Shown here piece after piece: positions 61,480 to 64,000 of a DNA stretch of 64,000 nucleotides. The position numbers and the translations under genes are program-made. The stretch comes from Trileptium ribeirensis (taxonomy: Eukaryota > Nematoda > Enoplea > Enoplida > Thoracostomopsidae), in NCBI GenBank assembly GCA_030248225.1, contig JASANE010003155.1, positions 1 to 64,000 on the forward strand, in the 5' to 3' direction. Under the pieces are notes generated by a model. That model worked only from the letters and a program-made list of their open reading frames with translations. It ran no database searches and had not been told where the DNA came from. Each line of letters begins with the position of its first letter. Positions within the stretch are counted from its first letter, which is position 1.

Positions 61480-62218
61480 CTAAGAGCTGTTGCTCGGCTC
61501 CTTAAGGAACCGCACAATGCGAACGAATAACAACGCACGTTCAAACGTACGATATTCGGCAAACTCAGTAAACACAACGAGTCGCAATGTGCGTTGGGTC
61601 CATTTGGACCTAGTGGGCATGAGAGAATTAAGCTACATACATGATTGTGAACAGCACAAACATTGAAATATAGATCCTATACAGTAAGCGCTCAGAAGCA
61701 CGAAAATTTCATAACTAAAGATTCAGAAATAGAACAAGAAGCCCCATGGTTGATAAAAAGGAGAATATTTATAAAGGTAGTATTACACATATTTAATAGG
61801 TTGCCTTAAAAGAAAACACACTGAGTATGTTTTAAATAGGTTAAAATGTAACCCGATAAAGTATGAACAGCGAAGAAGTAGGAAACCACATCATATATAG
61901 GCCTATTTTATGATTTATAGAAAACATAGTATGCGCACAAGGAAAATACCAAAATTTACAACTACATTTTAAAGCAATATGCCGAATCTGTGCCTGAGTA
62001 ACACGCCAGTGAAACATATGTGGAAAATCCACGTTTATGATTTATATGTACTCCGCTATGTTATTCGTACAATACCAAGACATGGACACAACAATGTAGT
62101 GCACACTTAGACTATGGCAAATATAGATCGAGTCTAATGAATTAATATATAATGATCGAGTCTAATGAATTTATATAATTAGTAAAAATGTTAATTCAAC
62201 AGTTGCTTTAGTATATAA

Positions 62219-62751
62219 ACTTATTTGTGAAGTAACGAGACCCTATTTCTTTAAAAAGTCTTTATTTGCGAAGTAACGAGCCTCTATTTGCTAAAAGAGT
62301 CTTTATTTGCGAAGCAAAGAGTCTCTATTTGTTAAAAAAGTCCTTATTTGTAATAACGAGATTCTTTTTGTTGAAAGAGTCTTTATTTGTGAAGTAACGA
62401 GTGTCTATTTGTTAAAAGGGTCTTTATTTGCGAAGTAACTAATCCCTATTTGATGGTAGAGTCTTTATTTGCGAAGTAACGAGTCCATATTTGCTGAAGG
62501 AGTCCTTATTTGCGAAGCAACGAGTCCCAATTTGTTAAAAGAGTTCCTATTTGCGAAGAAACGACACCCTAGTTGATAATAGAGTCCTTATTTACGAAGC
62601 AACGAGTTCCTATTTGATGAAACAGTCCTTATTTGCGAAATAACGAGTCCCTATTTGTTAAAAGAGTCCTTATTTGCGAAGTAAGAAGTCTCTATTTGTT
62701 AAAAGAGTTCTTATTTTTGCGAAATAACGAATCCTTGTCTGTTAAAAGAGT
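62219..62751. repeat. 41-bp satellite, 13 units
   Basis: The unit is close to CTTTATTTGCGAAGTAACGA followed by GTCCCTATTTGTTAAAAGAGT. Units start at 62219, 62260, 62301, 62342, 62381, 62422, 62463, 62504, 62545, 62586, 62627, 62668 and 62709, most exactly 41 bp long. Single units differ at 10-25 percent of positions. Confidence 0.95.
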
Positions 62752-62820
62752 CATCTCTTGTTTTGTTGAGTCCTTGTACAAATTATACAACGTATAAGTT
62801 AATTCACAATTACGTAGACT

Positions 62821-63390
62821 CAGGCCCGTAACCAGCGGGGGGGCCGGGGGGGGCCGGCCCCCCCCTCGCGCGGTTGCTGGCCCCCCCTGAACACAGAGTA
62901 GTTAAAGATATTTTTCATTTATAATAGAATATTATATATATACTGACTCCAGTAGTAATAGTGCAACACAACTGTCGTTTTTTACCCATTTTTGTATATA
63001 TAATGACGATTGAGAGTATGTAGTCGTATTACTCGTTTGCTCACCCCGTACCGGCGATTGATGGCTCAGGATCGACTTAGTGGACTAGTGTTATTAGCTT
63101 TCGAAAAAGAAGCTTTGCGGAACATTACTGCAGATGATATTTTTAAAAAGTTCAAACAATCCAGTCGGAAAATGTTGATTATTTAGAATGTGGAGAACGT
63201 TATTCTTGCTTTCAAATGACGAAATACCGACATTGTCATAATGTAACACATATATACATGTAAGAAAATTAAATATGTAAATTAAACAAAAATTTTTCTT
63301 AGCCTATTTTGAATCATTATGCGCAAATACTATTGGCCCCCCTGGATTTTGAGTGGCCCCCTCTCGACTGGAAGGCTGGGTACGGGCCCG
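62821..63390 (+). mobile_element. hAT-type element remnant, 570 bp
   Basis: The left end CAGGCCCGTAACCAGCG and the right end (inverted) CGGGCCCGTACCCAGCC form terminal inverted repeats. A perfect 8-bp duplication CGTAGACT flanks it (62813-62820 and 63391-63398). Just inside both ends are runs of G or C (GGGGGGGCC, GGCCCCCC). It lies about 70 bp from the 41-bp satellite. Confidence 0.88.
63061..63186 (+). pseudogene. C-terminal tail of a hAT-type transposase
   Basis: Codons read MAQDRLSGLVLLAFEKEALR then ITADDIFKKFKQSSRK and TAG. The R-L-S/N-G-L-x-L-L-x-x-x-x-E pattern is the end of the dimerisation domain in hAT transposases of the zinc-finger MYM-like group. Only this tail is left. The frame upstream is closed by stops within about 60 bp. 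Confidence 0.65.
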
Positions 63391-63399
63391 CGTAGACTT

Positions 63400-64000
63400 A
63401 ATAATTGCTTTTGCCATTGGCAAATGACTGGTCAATCCTCCACTGGTGAAGAATGGGCAACGTCCTGAGAGAGTCATAGCTAGTAGTTTGCGAACTTAAA
63501 TAGCATATTTTCAACCTGGCGAATGGGATGAATTAGGCTGTTGACCAGGCTAACAGGGGGTTCCCGGTCCAAACCCGTCCCAAGTCTCCAAAAATTTCCC
63601 AAAACCCGGGATGGATTACTTTTCTATCTACGATAACCCTCCCTCCCTTCTTCGTCCGTGGGTTTAGGTTTTTGTTGTTTTCACCATTTTATTTAGTTTT
63701 AATGCTAATTTGCATAATTAGTATTATTTTATGTTATTAGCTAACTAGTGTTAGATTGTTCTTAGTTTCTTAATTTAGTTTTCTCTTTGCTGTCGAAGGA
63801 TAAGGCGACGCTAGATATACGCTTCTACCGCCTACGCTTAGAAAAGCTGTGTACTGTTACTTGTCAGGTTACTTCGCATCAGAATCCGAGCTTACGAAAT
63901 TTCTTATACGAGTTTTTGGTTTTAATTTTACTTTTCGACAAATGTTTATTGATTTACTTGCGATTACCTAGCTATCTACTATTGTTCATATTGAATTGTT
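63400..64000. other. No feature seen
   Basis: A GC-richer patch at 63535-63620 (CCCGGTCC, AAACCCGGG) has no recognisable content; the rest is AT-rich. Confidence 0.4.

Noticed and set aside
61425..61500. Functional tRNA gene
   Set aside because: A and B boxes are present, but acceptor arms do not pair and no cloverleaf forms.
62219..62751. CRISPR array
   Set aside because: A 41-bp unit repeats without unique spacers, in a eukaryotic context; this is a satellite.

Overview
This is a eukaryotic, almost certainly animal, window. It is AT-rich and dominated by intronic or intergenic DNA and transposons, with no bacterial-style gene packing. The one gene I can reconstruct with confidence is a complete heterotrimeric G-protein alpha subunit of the G12/13 class on the minus strand. 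It runs from its ATG at 57766 to its stop codon at 26839, with nine coding exons, eight introns (0.6 to 6.5 kb) and 358 codons. All splice junctions join in phase, and the G1 to G5 motifs are all present. A G12/13 alpha subunit implies a metazoan. The RTE-like reverse transcriptase remnant at 17.6-19.66 kb reminds me of elements common in flukes, so I lean towards a flatworm, but that is an inference from memory and only about even odds.

Layout. 1-17.6 kb: AT-rich DNA without a supportable gene, holding an inverted-repeat family (3.08 and 16.0-16.4 kb), a 155-bp tandem duplication (4.9-5.2 kb) and a candidate MITE (7.65-7.9 kb). 17.6-19.66 kb: a dead RTE-like LINE on the plus strand. 19.68-24.24 kb: a distinctly GC-rich LINE on the minus strand, encoding a 2A-like motif, an APE endonuclease, a reverse transcriptase and a C-terminal zinc-finger array. 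It is broken by frameshifts and a 315-bp internal duplication. 24.24-26.84 kb: no supportable gene. 26.84-57.77 kb: the G-alpha gene, whose introns are packed with nested transposons. These are three copies of a 1.16-kb hAT-type non-autonomous element (each with a perfect 8-bp target duplication), a deleted hAT element with a transposase C-terminal domain, a 5-bp-target MITE, and two large unclassified repeat families with internal tandem units. 57.8-64 kb: upstream flank with an unidentified open region (60.07-60.78 kb), a tRNA-like Pol III promoter (61.4 kb), a 41-bp satellite (62.2-62.75 kb) and another hAT-type element with an 8-bp duplication (62.8-63.4 kb).

The G-alpha protein would couple seven-transmembrane receptors to Rho GEFs at the plasma membrane. 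It is divergent: the switch I glycine that RGS proteins contact is Asn, and the P-loop Ser that binds Mg2+ is Thr. The catalytic Arg and Gln are kept. I did not find a clearly new multi-gene system. The most notable items are this atypical G-alpha, its frame-neutral 51-bp exon, the zinc-finger LINE and the nested transposon history that target duplications make readable.
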